Below, one piece after another: positions 16,432-28,396 of a stretch of DNA of 41,862 nt. Under the pieces are notes generated by a model. That model was not told where the DNA came from, ran no database searches, and worked only from the letters and a program-made list of their open reading frames with translations. Position numbers and translations under genes: made by a program. The first letter of the stretch is position 1. Each line of letters starts with the position of its first letter. This stretch comes from Lachnospiraceae bacterium (GTDB taxonomy: Bacteria > Bacillota_A > Clostridia > Lachnospirales > Lachnospiraceae), in NCBI GenBank assembly GCA_017620345.1, contig JAFZQP010000062.1:1-41862 (forward strand), written 5' to 3'.

Positions 16432-16997
16432 TACTTCATCTCCTGTTGCTGTATTATTTCCTTAATATCCTTATCTGCCGATCTCTTTTCCGGTGTCTTG
16501 TAATCATTACCCGGGAACAGCTTGTCCTTGTGATCTTCAAGTCCGAGCAGAAGTGCTATACCGAGCACTCCGCATGCAATCAGTTCTCCGACTCCTATCG
16601 CTATGACAAAATACCAGAACGGATTCTCGTAACGGTATACATATGCGAACAGTATCGGGATCGCGATCATATTTATGATTATCGGAGGAACCGGTGCCAT
16701 GAACCGGTGCTTCCTGACAAGATATGTTCCTATCGCGCCAAGAAGTGTTGCGGCGCTTCCGAAGATCACATCATATATATGACAGCCTATAACATAATTT
16801 GAAACAAGACATCCCGCAAATAGCCCCGGGATGGCTGCCGGCGTGAACACCGGAAGTATCAGAAGTGCATCGGAGAGCCTGACCTGAATGATATCCTTGG
16901 TCATCCCCACCGTGAACTGTTCTATTATCGTAAGTCCTGCGTACAAAGCCGCAATGACCACGAACTGGATTAACTTGGCAACCTTACCTTTATACAT
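16431..16997 (-). CDS. queT: QueT family transporter, ECF substrate-binding membrane protein
   Basis: QueT proteins are S components of energy-coupling factor transporters, thought to import a queuosine precursor. The 188-residue product has about five hydrophobic segments. The conserved family block VRLSDALLILPVFTPAAIPG lies near residue 38, followed by GLFAGCLVSN and LGAIGTYLVRK. The charged C-terminal tail (PEKRSADKD) is cytoplasmic. The ATG at 16997 has only a weak site (GGGCAGG, about nine bases). No preQ1 riboswitch fits in the 38 bases after vanW. The shared T, A and ATP-binding ECF subunits are not in the window. Confidence 0.88.
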   Translation of the reverse strand: MYKGKVAKLIQFVVIAALYAGLTIIEQFTVGMTKDIIQVRLSDALLILPVFTPAAIPGLFAGCLVSNYVIGCHIYDVIFGSAATLLGAIGTYLVRKHRFMAPVPPIIINMIAIPILFAYVYRYENPFWYFVIAIGVGELIACGVLGIALLLGLEDHKDKLFPGNDYKTPEKRSADKDIKEIIQQQEMK

Positions 16998-17035
16998 TTT
17001 TATTTATTCCTGCCCTTATATTGAGAGTCACGCCT

Positions 17036-18079
17036 TTATTGCTTATACCTGCTGCTGTAGGCCACTTGGTCACTGACCTGTACTCCGGCAAGTTTACCTA
17101 TGATATGTGTTGTGTTTGTCATTTTACTGCCTACTACAACGGGCTCATAAACTACTCCGCCGGTTGCATTATGACTGCTGTAGACCGATATGGAGATGAC
17201 TCCTCCGTTCGTAACAGCGCTGATATACAAAGGATACTCATAGGGATTGACGAACTTGTAATCAAGTGCCGTTCCCGATATCGTCGCATCAAGACCCGAT
17301 CCTATATAACTCGAGCGATGACTGTGATTATGCCTCTCGGTCGGAGCAACACCCGCGCGGAGCATTGCAAGGTTAAGCGTCGAACTGACCTGGCATATGC
17401 CGCCGCCAATGCCTTTTACATACGTTGTTCCCGATATGACATTTCCAAGACCGTATCCGTTAGCGACAGTCCTCGAACCGAATGCCGTCGTAGCGGAAAA
17501 CATCTGTCCGGGCATGATCACCGTGCCGTTAATCTTGGATGCCGCATTCCTTATGTTCTGCGCTCTGTCCTCATTGGCACGAAACCTTGTCGATGCCTCC
17601 GAAAGCTTACAGTCTATACCCATGGCCTCCAGGTTCGAACCAAGAGAAACCGTTGAACCGGTATTGGATGTTGCAGTCGTAGCCGCAGCTGTTGCTACTG
17701 CGTTTGTTGCAGCCGCACTTGAATTACCCGCAAGCGCTGCATCCGTATATTTTGTAAGATCGATATTGATCCCTGTCTGTCCCGCTATGATCGCATTTTT
17801 GACTGCGCTTATAACGGCTGATTTATTGACTTTGACATCACCGTTTGTCTGGAATGTAAGGTTATCAAGAAGACCGCCTATATCACGAAGTCCGTCTGTC
17901 TCGGCTCCCGCCTTGATCTGATCAACCTCGACCCCGTATATCTCCTTCGTATATACCTTATCCTCATACTTCATCACAATGCTGGTGACCGCTTCAGCAT
18001 ACACGCTTTTCGGCATAACGGCCACAACAGTGGCAAGCATCACAGCCAGCATAACGATGCGCTTTACATACTTTTTCAT
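17036..18079 (-). CDS. Exported VanW family protein
   Basis: VanW-domain proteins are cell-surface proteins found beside some vancomycin-resistance clusters and widely elsewhere; their function is unknown. The 347-residue product has a signal peptide (MKKYVKRIVMLAVML... to about residue 27). A region near residues 30-130 may be a peptidoglycan-binding domain. The VanW domain follows from about residue 165: FRANEDRAQNIRNAA, GGGICQVSSTLNLAML, ERHNHS, and SGLDATISGTALDYKF. There is a Ser/Ala/Thr-rich linker near residues 120-150. I chose the ATG at 18079 because it has GAGGAG upstream and leaves a clean signal peptide. No van genes are nearby, so resistance is not implied. Confidence 0.9.
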   Translation of the reverse strand: MKKYVKRIVMLAVMLATVVAVMPKSVYAEAVTSIVMKYEDKVYTKEIYGVEVDQIKAGAETDGLRDIGGLLDNLTFQTNGDVKVNKSAVISAVKNAIIAGQTGINIDLTKYTDAALAGNSSAAATNAVATAAATTATSNTGSTVSLGSNLEAMGIDCKLSEASTRFRANEDRAQNIRNAASKINGTVIMPGQMFSATTAFGSRTVANGYGLGNVISGTTYVKGIGGGICQVSSTLNLAMLRAGVAPTERHNHSHRSSYIGSGLDATISGTALDYKFVNPYEYPLYISAVTNGGVISISVYSSHNATGGVVYEPVVVGSKMTNTTHIIGKLAGVQVSDQVAYSSRYKQ

Positions 18080-18129
18080 AATATTTCTCCTCATAGCCTG
18101 AACATCAAGCGCGCAATAAACCAAACGTT

Positions 18130-18158
18130 AGTATATCACGCAAATCCCGATTCATCAA
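18130..18158 (-). promoter_or_regulatory. Sigma-A promoter for vanW-queT-ileS-glgP
   Basis: On the minus strand: TTGATG, 17 bases, TATACT, with an extended TG one base before the -10 box. Start near 18124 gives a leader of about 45 bases. It lies in the 162-base divergent gap shared with the glycosyltransferase gene. Confidence 0.65.
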
Positions 18159-18241
18159 GAGAACCGCCGGCGCTTTTATAAATAGGGGTTTAATTGGTTT
18201 TTGATTTGGTGTAGAATAGGGTTTGATTGGAGGCGGCAGAT

Positions 18242-18952
18242 ATGGCAGACAGACTTTTTATCGTAATCCCGGCATACAACGAGCACGACAACATAAGGCA
18301 GGTTGTAAATGACTGGTATCCTGTTGTGGAAAAGCACGGCACGGATTCACGTCTTGTTGTGATCGATGACGGAAGCCGCGATGATACATTTGCCATACTT
18401 GAGGAGATGAGCGCATCATTGCCGAAGCTGACGGCTCTTACCAAGCCCAACGGCGGCCACGGTGCTACCATAATGTTCGGTTATAAATATGCGCTGGAGA
18501 ACGGTGCCGACTACGTGTTCCAGACCGATTCCGACGGTCAGACGCTTCCTTCGGAGTTCGAGCCTTTCTGGATCGCCAGGAACAAATATGATGTCACGAT
18601 AGGCTACAGAAATAAAAGAAGAGACGGATTATCCCGTATATTCGTTACCAAGATCCTCCGTCTCGTTGTTTATATATGCTTCAGAACTTATGTGCTCGAT
18701 GCCAATACGCCTTACAGGCTGATGAGTGCCGATACGCTCAGGGAAAACCTTTCGTACATACCGGATGACTTTTTCCTTACGAACGTTGCGCTCTCGGCAA
18801 TATATAAGAAGCGCAGGCAGAAGGTTCATTTCATCCCGATCACATTCCGTCCCAGACAGGGCGGCAGGAATTCCATAAACATCTTCAAGATATTTAAGAT
18901 CGGTATGGCATCCATCAGGAGCTTTATCGTGATCAATGATAAGTTAGACTAA
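18242..18952 (+). CDS. Family 2 glycosyltransferase
   Basis: The only plus-strand gene. The 236-residue product is a GT-A fold glycosyltransferase of family 2. It has FIVIPAYNEHDNI at the start, VVIDDGSRDDT near residue 43, a DSDGQ acid motif near residue 95 that would hold the metal and nucleotide sugar, and FRPRQGGRNS near residue 205. It has no clear membrane helix of its own and resembles dolichyl/undecaprenyl-phosphate sugar transferases. Substrate unknown. The ATG at 18242 follows GGAGG by about eight bases. Its last nine bases overlap the end of the convergent M29 peptidase gene. A TAGAAT box at 18212-18217 may be its -10. Confidence 0.9.
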   Translation: MADRLFIVIPAYNEHDNIRQVVNDWYPVVEKHGTDSRLVVIDDGSRDDTFAILEEMSASLPKLTALTKPNGGHGATIMFGYKYALENGADYVFQTDSDGQTLPSEFEPFWIARNKYDVTIGYRNKRRDGLSRIFVTKILRLVVYICFRTYVLDANTPYRLMSADTLRENLSYIPDDFFLTNVALSAIYKKRRQKVHFIPITFRPRQGGRNSINIFKIFKIGMASIRSFIVINDKLD

Positions 18953-20059
18953 CTGTTCCGGATTGAGACATTCAAGTTCCGGTATTACGAAACGTCCGTC
19001 GTTTCGGATCAGAACATCATCAAACCAGATCTGTCCTCCGCCATATTCGGGAGTCTGTATCAATACAAGATCCCAGTGTATGGCGGATTTGTTTCCGTTA
19101 GGCGCATCATCATAGCTCATGCCGGGAGTGAAATGTATGCTCCCGCATATCTTTTCATCAAACAGTATCTCCTTCATCGGTTTTAATACATACGGGTTTA
19201 CGCCTATAGCGAATTCACCGACGTATCTTGCACCTTCATCGGTATCAAACAGCCTGTTTACACGTTCATTGTCATTGGCCGAAGCCTTTATTATCTTGCC
19301 GTCCTTAAAAGTAAGGGACACGTTCTCGTATGTAAATCCTTCATATCTTGACGGAGTATTGTATGTGATGACGCCGTTTACCGAATCCTTAACGGGCGCG
19401 GTGTATACTTCTCCGTCGGGTATGTTCATATGCCCGTCGCATGCGATCGCAGGAATGCCCTTTATCGAGAATGTGAGATCCGTATCTTTCGCCACGATGC
19501 GGACCTTATCGGTCCTGTCCATAAGATCAACGAGGTTTTGCATCGCCCGTCCCATCTTCGCATAGTCCAGATTACATACATTATAGTAAAAATCCTCGAA
19601 TGCTTCGAAGCTTGAATCCATGAGCTGAGCCATACCCGGCGTCGGGTACCGCAGTACAACCCATCTGGTCTTCGGAACCCTGATACCGTGATGCACAGGT
19701 GACGAATACAGCTGATTGTAAAGGCTCATCTTTTCCGTCGGAACATCTGCCAGCTCCGATGCATTTTCCGCAGCCCTGACTCCGATAAAGCAGTCCATCT
19801 CGGACATCATAAGACTGTCGGTCCTGCACATCAGATCGAGCTGCTCTTTGCTGCAGTTCATGAGCATCTCTCTGTGGACACGCTGATTTTCGCAGTGCGG
19901 GAATGGCAATCCGCCCGCAGCATATACTTCCTTTACAAGAGCTCTTGCAAGATCCGTTGTATCTTCTCCGATATGATTGATCCATACTTTATCTCCGGGC
20001 TTTACCTCCACGGAGTAGTTAACAAGATTGTGCGCAAGTTTTTCCAGTCTCGGATCCAT
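18944..20059 (-). CDS. M29 family aminopeptidase
   Basis: M29 (AmpS/PepS type) enzymes are cytoplasmic, two-metal aminopeptidases of about 370-415 residues. The 371-residue product carries the expected metal-ligand regions: PDGEVYTAP (Glu), YVGEFAIGVNP (Glu), CGSIHFTPGMSYDDA (His), and SAIHWDLVL (His, Asp). The second ATG (20059) is preferred because GGAGG lies eight bases upstream; the first ATG (20065) is only two bases from it. It follows the 863-residue gene by 36 bases. Its stop overlaps the glycosyltransferase stop in a shared palindrome TTAGACTAA/TTAGTCTAA. Confidence 0.94.
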   Translation of the reverse strand: MDPRLEKLAHNLVNYSVEVKPGDKVWINHIGEDTTDLARALVKEVYAAGGLPFPHCENQRVHREMLMNCSKEQLDLMCRTDSLMMSEMDCFIGVRAAENASELADVPTEKMSLYNQLYSSPVHHGIRVPKTRWVVLRYPTPGMAQLMDSSFEAFEDFYYNVCNLDYAKMGRAMQNLVDLMDRTDKVRIVAKDTDLTFSIKGIPAIACDGHMNIPDGEVYTAPVKDSVNGVITYNTPSRYEGFTYENVSLTFKDGKIIKASANDNERVNRLFDTDEGARYVGEFAIGVNPYVLKPMKEILFDEKICGSIHFTPGMSYDDAPNGNKSAIHWDLVLIQTPEYGGGQIWFDDVLIRNDGRFVIPELECLNPEQLV

Positions 20060-20095
20060 TATCATTACCTCCTGTTTACTCGTCTGTCTTGAGAC

Positions 20096-22687
20096 TTAGT
20101 TCATAATATATGTGAAATATCTGTTTCCTTCCCGCTCAAACATATTGGTCGAGTCGTTCATTCCGATCTTGTATACTCTCTCTTCCTTCGGATCATATAC
20201 CACCGTGTTCTTCGCATCATATCCGATTATAACAACGGCTCTTCCTTCGCCGGTCATCGCCATTACCGGTATGCCCCTTGAAGGGTAATACAGCACGTCA
20301 CTTAAACTGCAGCCTGACAGATCGAGTACATCCGCATCAAGATTATCAGACAATACCCTTACGATCGACTTGGTCCTGACCTCTTCCTCCGTACTCTTGT
20401 ATACTCCTCCGTACTTGAGCATCGTATCAAGACACTTTGTATATATGACCAGTGAACTGTCTTCCGTCGGCTCCTCCTCTGTTTCGGATTCAACTTCGTC
20501 CTCGCCCGAAGTCTCTTTTGCAGAGGATGCGGTTATCTCCGCATCGGACAGTCTTGCGTTTGTCTTGCGGTTTCCCTTCTCCCACACATATTTCATCTGC
20601 TTGTTTACCACAACCCCGTACAGATCGCTGGCGTCATTTACCGCCTCTGAAGCAGATGTGTATATTCCGGTAAGCTCACCCTTTGCATATACATAATATC
20701 TCTTTAGCGGGTCATTATTTGTAAGATCAACGTCTCTGCTTCCTTCAAACACGACCTCTTTGGGATTGGTCACCTTGACTCCGGATCCGTCCGCATCGCC
20801 TGCCTTGTAAAGCACTGTCTGGTACGTTGTCTCCGTGCTCTCTGTTACGACACTTGAAAGCGTATTTTTAAGCGTGGTCTGTGTTTTGTTGTTTACGATC
20901 TGATCATCGTCTGCGGCGATAAATTCACCTGTCTCCTGATCGCGCATCACGCGGGAGAGGATGAGCATGTTATCATTCTTTTCAAGACCGAGCACATAAA
21001 TCCCGTCCTGCCTGTAATCCTTAAGGATATTTCCGTTCTGATCCTGTATCTTTACGCAGTACATCGGAATAACGGTCTTGCCGGTGTAGTCTGTCGTGAT
21101 ATCGCTTATCTTTGCCTCTCCGTATATAACATCATTGTCCATGAACCCGAGAGGTATCACTATCTCTCCGGCCGGTGCGGCGATAACGGACGGGCTCATG
21201 CTGTCAAGCTTGAACAGCTGTATCTCCGTTCGTTCGATGACCGAATCCACTGTCTGCCATGCTATCGTACTCTCATCATCCGATGAGAAAAATCCCGTCT
21301 CGCTTATACGGTCCTGCATGACTTCATATTCTCTTGTTGCGATATTGATCGTGTAGACGCTCCCGTCAAGCAGTATGTACATTCTGTTTCGTGGGCTTAC
21401 GTACGCAAGACTCTGTACCTCTTTTTCCAGAACCTCATATGACTTCGTATAAGGAATGAACAGCTGCTCCTCGATAGTGTTGACCGCGCAGTCGTAGTAA
21501 TACAGCGCCACACCCATCTTACCTTCATTGTTGCCGCGGTTCATGTATCCGTAGACGATAAAAGTCACGTTTCCCACACCGTCGATATACAGCGGTTTTA
21601 TCCCGTGCGCATCATACCTTGTCCTTGCATCATCATTGGCCTTGTCATCAAACGCGAACAGTCTTGAAAGGGTCTGGGATGAGATATTGTATGAATACAG
21701 ATCACCCTGCTGTACAAATGCATATATCGATCCGTTACTGTTCTCTATGCGGACCGGTTTTTCATGTATCATGCCGTGGATTATCTTACCGTTGATGACA
21801 ACGTTTTTCTCCTCGTCAAATACCTGATCCATTATCCGCTCATAATCCATCAGGAACATTCTCTTACCGCGTTGCAGGCGGAAATATTCACTGACGTTAT
21901 GCTTCTCCGACATTATCTCGACCTGATACTTCAGTCTGATAGAAGCAGTGGTCTCATCTATCTCCAAGAGTTCTAAGTCCTTATCGGTAATGACTTTGGG
22001 CGACAGATCTCCCCATGTCAGCTGATTGAAGCTTGAGTGGATATTGACATAAGCATAGCTGCTGTTATCACCCTCGGCGTTGGACTCCATATATTTTTTC
22101 AGATCGGGTGCATTGGCTCCGTCCATCGTCTTATCGGAAAAAGTCCGTACGAATTCCATCTTCTCGGACAGATACAGTTCGGCCCTGTTTATGACTCTCG
22201 CATAATATCTGATGACTTCGCCGCCCGATGTTGTAAGCTTGATCACAAGCATATATTCGGTATCGTCCTCGATAAGATCCTTGAGTGTAGCCGTCGCATA
22301 TATCACATCACCTTCATATGAAAAATCAGACACTTCAGTCTCTTCAATCAGCCTTGACATATCAACGGGCCTTACCTCATATGAGACTTTTGCTATGACG
22401 GCATCATACAGATCTGCGCGGAACGAGATCGATCTGTTTGCCATGAGAGGAGTGATCGGCCCACGCATAAAATTCCCCTCCATTTCGGCCGTATAGCCAT
22501 GGAGCGGATTGATATATTCGTCATTGACGTTCATATATACGATTGGGAGCGTTGCGCCGGCCATCTCGGCAGTCATGTCCGTATTGCCCCTGTTCAGGAC
22601 AATGTTGGACACGAACAGCGATATCAGGAACAATACCGATGTGACGGCAAGCTTTATTACTCTTCTGATTACTTTGCTACGATCCAT
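20096..22687 (-). CDS. Unrecognised large membrane-anchored protein with a degenerate C39-like domain
   Basis: I do not recognise this 863-residue protein. It has one N-terminal membrane helix (VIKLAVTSVLFLISLFVS, residues about 10-28) after a basic start, so most of it should lie outside the membrane. Residues 50-220 are beta-rich, and residues 310-640 look like irregular propeller-type repeats with Tyr-rich blades. Near 690-740 comes an acidic Ser/Glu linker. The last 112 residues resemble a peptidase C39-type fold: Cys752 (KCLDTMLKYGG), AVVIIGYD, and VVYDP with Asp832. Arg816 stands where the catalytic His would be, so the domain is probably inactive. The ATG has no ribosome binding site and lies about 12 bases after the atp terminal hairpin. 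Confidence 0.75.
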   Translation of the reverse strand: MDRSKVIRRVIKLAVTSVLFLISLFVSNIVLNRGNTDMTAEMAGATLPIVYMNVNDEYINPLHGYTAEMEGNFMRGPITPLMANRSISFRADLYDAVIAKVSYEVRPVDMSRLIEETEVSDFSYEGDVIYATATLKDLIEDDTEYMLVIKLTTSGGEVIRYYARVINRAELYLSEKMEFVRTFSDKTMDGANAPDLKKYMESNAEGDNSSYAYVNIHSSFNQLTWGDLSPKVITDKDLELLEIDETTASIRLKYQVEIMSEKHNVSEYFRLQRGKRMFLMDYERIMDQVFDEEKNVVINGKIIHGMIHEKPVRIENSNGSIYAFVQQGDLYSYNISSQTLSRLFAFDDKANDDARTRYDAHGIKPLYIDGVGNVTFIVYGYMNRGNNEGKMGVALYYYDCAVNTIEEQLFIPYTKSYEVLEKEVQSLAYVSPRNRMYILLDGSVYTINIATREYEVMQDRISETGFFSSDDESTIAWQTVDSVIERTEIQLFKLDSMSPSVIAAPAGEIVIPLGFMDNDVIYGEAKISDITTDYTGKTVIPMYCVKIQDQNGNILKDYRQDGIYVLGLEKNDNMLILSRVMRDQETGEFIAADDDQIVNNKTQTTLKNTLSSVVTESTETTYQTVLYKAGDADGSGVKVTNPKEVVFEGSRDVDLTNNDPLKRYYVYAKGELTGIYTSASEAVNDASDLYGVVVNKQMKYVWEKGNRKTNARLSDAEITASSAKETSGEDEVESETEEEPTEDSSLVIYTKCLDTMLKYGGVYKSTEEEVRTKSIVRVLSDNLDADVLDLSGCSLSDVLYYPSRGIPVMAMTGEGRAVVIIGYDAKNTVVYDPKEERVYKIGMNDSTNMFEREGNRYFTYIMN

Positions 22688-22690
22688 TTG

Positions 22691-22727
22691 AATAAAAGTG
22701 TGACGACGAAGTATCCTTCGCCGTCAC
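22691..22727 (-). terminator. Hairpin ending the ATP synthase operon
   Basis: Twelve-base stem (22700-22711 with 22716-22727, one G-U pair in RNA) and a four-base loop, followed in the transcript by ACTTTTATT. The U-tract is short, so it may leak. It starts seven bases after the atpC stop. Confidence 0.7.
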
Positions 22728-22733
22728 CAAAAA

Positions 22734-23138
22734 TCATTTCCCAGCTGCTTCGATCCTCGCCACGCTTCTCTTAAGCGCAAGGATCGCACGAGTCATGTCG
22801 GTTCCGTCCCTGTCTTCCGACAATCGTCTTTCTGCGCGGACTCTGGCGGCTTCCGCCCTCCCGACATCGATCTCATCCGGCCATTCGCATACCTCCGCGA
22901 GTATCGTCATCGAATCCTGCAGTATCTCGAAAAATCCGCCATGTATGGCACAGACCTTCGGGTCGCCGTCCGGAACATGCAGATAGCATACTCCGGGAGC
23001 CAGCACACTTGTAAGCGGTATATGGTTTGGAAGAACACCGATCTGTCCTTCCGTTGTGTTTATCTCCACCATCGTCACTTCGCCCTCGAAAAAGATCCTG
23101 TCGGGGCTGGTGATCTTGAGATGAAATGTACCTGCCAT
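22734..23138 (-). CDS. atpC: ATP synthase F1 subunit epsilon
   Basis: Epsilon sits on the central stalk and inhibits ATP hydrolysis by F1. The 134-residue product has the N-terminal beta-sandwich (FHLKITSPDRIFFEGEV, GQIGVLPNHIPLTSVLAPG, HGGFFEI) and a C-terminal helical hairpin from about residue 88, rich in Arg and Ala. The ATG has an AAGGAG site. It is the last gene of the operon, ten bases after atpD. Confidence 0.97.
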   Translation of the reverse strand: MAGTFHLKITSPDRIFFEGEVTMVEINTTEGQIGVLPNHIPLTSVLAPGVCYLHVPDGDPKVCAIHGGFFEILQDSMTILAEVCEWPDEIDVGRAEAARVRAERRLSEDRDGTDMTRAILALKRSVARIEAAGK

Positions 23139-23147
23139 AACAACTCC

Positions 23148-24563
<1,416 letters not shown>

Positions 24564-24566
24564 CTA

Positions 24567-25475
24567 TCAACCGAGAGCTTCAGCTCCCCCGATTATTTCG
24601 GTGAGCTCCTGTGTTATCGCGCCCTGTCTTGCCCGGTTGTACTGAAGCTCAAGCGTCGATATCATCTTTTCAGCATTATCGGTAGCCGAATCCATTGCCT
24701 GCATTCTGGCCCCGTTCTCACTTGCGACCGCTTCGATCAGCGCACCGTATATCAGGCTGGTGACATACTTCGGTATGATCGCCGAGAGCGCCTCATCCGA
24801 ATCAGGCTCATATGTCATGAGCGCACGCTTGGCACTTTCCTGTTCGGCATCGGGAAGCGTCGTCTCCTCTCCTTCATGTCCCGCCACGGATTCGGTAGGT
24901 GTGCTTTCCTTGCCGAGCGGGAGCAGTTTCTGAAGCTTGGGGATATGTACTACCGTGTTCTTGAATATCGTATATGCAATGTAGATCTCACCGATCTGCC
25001 CATCGATATATTTCTGAAGAAGGTCGTCGGCCAGATCCATTGCGTCGGCATATATCGGTTCCTCGATCATGTCGGCACTCTCAAAGGCTATCTCATAGCC
25101 TCTTCTCCTGACGCCGTCACGGCCCTTCTTTCCTATCGCATATATTACCGTATCATCCGTGCTCCATCCGCTTGTCGTGATCAGCTTGATGATGTTGCTG
25201 TTGTATCCGCCGGCAAGACCGCGGTTCGATGTGATCAGGATGACTGCCTTCTTGTTTGAGCCGTTGGGCTTCATGAGCGGATGATCGATATATCCCGACT
25301 TGTTTATGATCGAAACTATCGTATCGTACATGAGCATCGTATAGTTCTTGCTCTGTTCTGCTCGTGCCTTGGCTCTCTGAAGCTTGACGGTTGATACAAG
25401 CTTCATGGCCTTGGTTATCTGCTGGGTAGACTGTATTCCTGTTTTACGTCTTTTGATGTCGCGCATCGACGCCAT
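24567..25475 (-). CDS. atpG: ATP synthase F1 subunit gamma (central shaft)
   Basis: Gamma is the rotor shaft inside the alpha-beta ring. The 302-residue product starts MASMRDIKRRKTGIQSTQQI and ends ALQ-type helix MQAMDSATDNAEKMI then NRARQGAITQELTEIIGGAEAL, both hallmarks of the coiled-coil ends. VLITSNRGLAGGYNSN is near residue 80. A hydrophilic stretch near residues 195-225 (Glu/Thr-rich) makes it slightly longer than many homologues. Confidence 0.98.
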   Translation of the reverse strand: MASMRDIKRRKTGIQSTQQITKAMKLVSTVKLQRAKARAEQSKNYTMLMYDTIVSIINKSGYIDHPLMKPNGSNKKAVILITSNRGLAGGYNSNIIKLITTSGWSTDDTVIYAIGKKGRDGVRRRGYEIAFESADMIEEPIYADAMDLADDLLQKYIDGQIGEIYIAYTIFKNTVVHIPKLQKLLPLGKESTPTESVAGHEGEETTLPDAEQESAKRALMTYEPDSDEALSAIIPKYVTSLIYGALIEAVASENGARMQAMDSATDNAEKMISTLELQYNRARQGAITQELTEIIGGAEALG

Positions 25476-25496
25476 TATCTACACCCTCCCTGTTTC

Positions 25497-27017
<1,521 letters not shown>

Positions 27018-27572
27018 CTATACTGTACTTATCTGAATCCGGCGAAGACTCTTCGCCAGTTCATTTATCTTAGTGGATATACTGCTATCGATAACTCTGT
27101 CACCGATCCTGATCCTCATGCCCCCGATAAGAGATTCATCGATCTTGTAATCGATCTCCATCTTAACATAATCGGTAGTATCGAGGAGCTTTTGCTCTAT
27201 GCGTTTTTTCTGCGCATCAGTAAGAGCCGTGGGTGTGAGAACCGTCGCCACGCCAATCTTCTTATATTCCTTGACCTCGTCGATAAAGCAGGCAAGGATC
27301 CCGTCGATCTCCTCATAACGGCCCTTTTCCACAACCTGAAAGAGAAGCCCGCATAACTCTCCCGAGACTCTGCCCGTGAAGATATTCCTGATGGCTGCGA
27401 GCTTTTCGTTCTTATCAACGCTCGGGTGACTCATGACCTTCGCCAGATCCGGATTGTCCTCCAGGATCTTCTGAAGCTGTGACACCTCCTGATAAAACTC
27501 GTCAACTCTGTTCTCTTCCACAGCAAGCTGGAAAAGTGCATCCGCATAGGTTTTCGTGACTAGCTTTGCCAT
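27018..27572 (-). CDS. atpH: ATP synthase subunit delta (F1-F0 connector)
   Basis: Delta joins the peripheral stalk to the top of F1. The 184-residue product opens KTYADALFQLAVEENRVDEF and has LLFQVVEKGRYEEI. It ends with YKIDESLIGGMRIRIGDRVIDSS, the standard OSCP/delta pattern. It overlaps the end of atpF by 13 bases, so the two are translationally coupled. Confidence 0.97.
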   Translation of the reverse strand: MAKLVTKTYADALFQLAVEENRVDEFYQEVSQLQKILEDNPDLAKVMSHPSVDKNEKLAAIRNIFTGRVSGELCGLLFQVVEKGRYEEIDGILACFIDEVKEYKKIGVATVLTPTALTDAQKKRIEQKLLDTTDYVKMEIDYKIDESLIGGMRIRIGDRVIDSSISTKINELAKSLRRIQISTV

Positions 27573-28075
27573 GTGCTCTCACCTACTTCTTTCAGGGTCT
27601 CTTCAATGAGTGAATCCTGAATCTTCGTATCGATACCCGCTGCGACAACCTTGCCGGCCAACAGTGACGCAACATCTATGATCTGCGTCTTAACCTCATC
27701 GGCAGCCTTGCGTTTTTCAAGTTCCGCCTCATTGTGAGCCTGACGGATGATACCCGCTGCTTCATCTTTGGCCTGGGATATGATCATTTCTTCATTCTTG
27801 ACAGCTTTCTGGCGCGCCTCGGCAAGAACTGCATCTGCATCCTTCTGGGCGTTTGCCATCTTTGCTTCATACTCGTTCTTCAGAGCCTCTGCATCATCCT
27901 TATCCGATCTTGCGGAATCAAGGTCGGCCTCTATCCTCTCCTGACGCTTGCGAAGCAGTTCGCGCGTCGGTTTAAACAGCATGTAGGACATGAAAAGGAA
28001 CAGAACGAATACGGCAACCGCTGTGATGACTGCATCATGAAGCAGTTGGAAATCCAAGTCAAAAAGACGTTCCAT
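27560..28075 (-). CDS. atpF: ATP synthase F0 subunit b (peripheral stalk)
   Basis: The b subunit anchors the stator in the membrane. The 171-residue product has one N-terminal membrane helix (AVITAVAVFVLFLFMSYMLF, about residues 15-34), then a long Lys/Glu/Ala-rich coiled coil to the end. RQERIEADLDSARSDKDDAE is typical. The ATG at 28075 has AAGGAGG upstream. It lies between atpE and atpH. Confidence 0.97.
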   Translation of the reverse strand: MERLFDLDFQLLHDAVITAVAVFVLFLFMSYMLFKPTRELLRKRQERIEADLDSARSDKDDAEALKNEYEAKMANAQKDADAVLAEARQKAVKNEEMIISQAKDEAAGIIRQAHNEAELEKRKAADEVKTQIIDVASLLAGKVVAAGIDTKIQDSLIEETLKEVGESTWQS

Positions 28076-28093
28076 TCTAATGCCTCCTTATGA

Positions 28094-28366
<273 letters not shown>

Positions 28367-28396
28367 TTATGACTGAATTTTTTTATATATTACTTA

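Noticed and set aside
16998..17035. preQ1 riboswitch or T-box before queT/ileS
   Set aside because: Only 38 bases are available and no matching stem or anticodon loop is visible.
17036..18079. Part of a vancomycin-resistance cluster
   Set aside because: VanW-domain proteins are common outside such clusters, and no vanA/B, vanH, vanX or vanRS gene is near.
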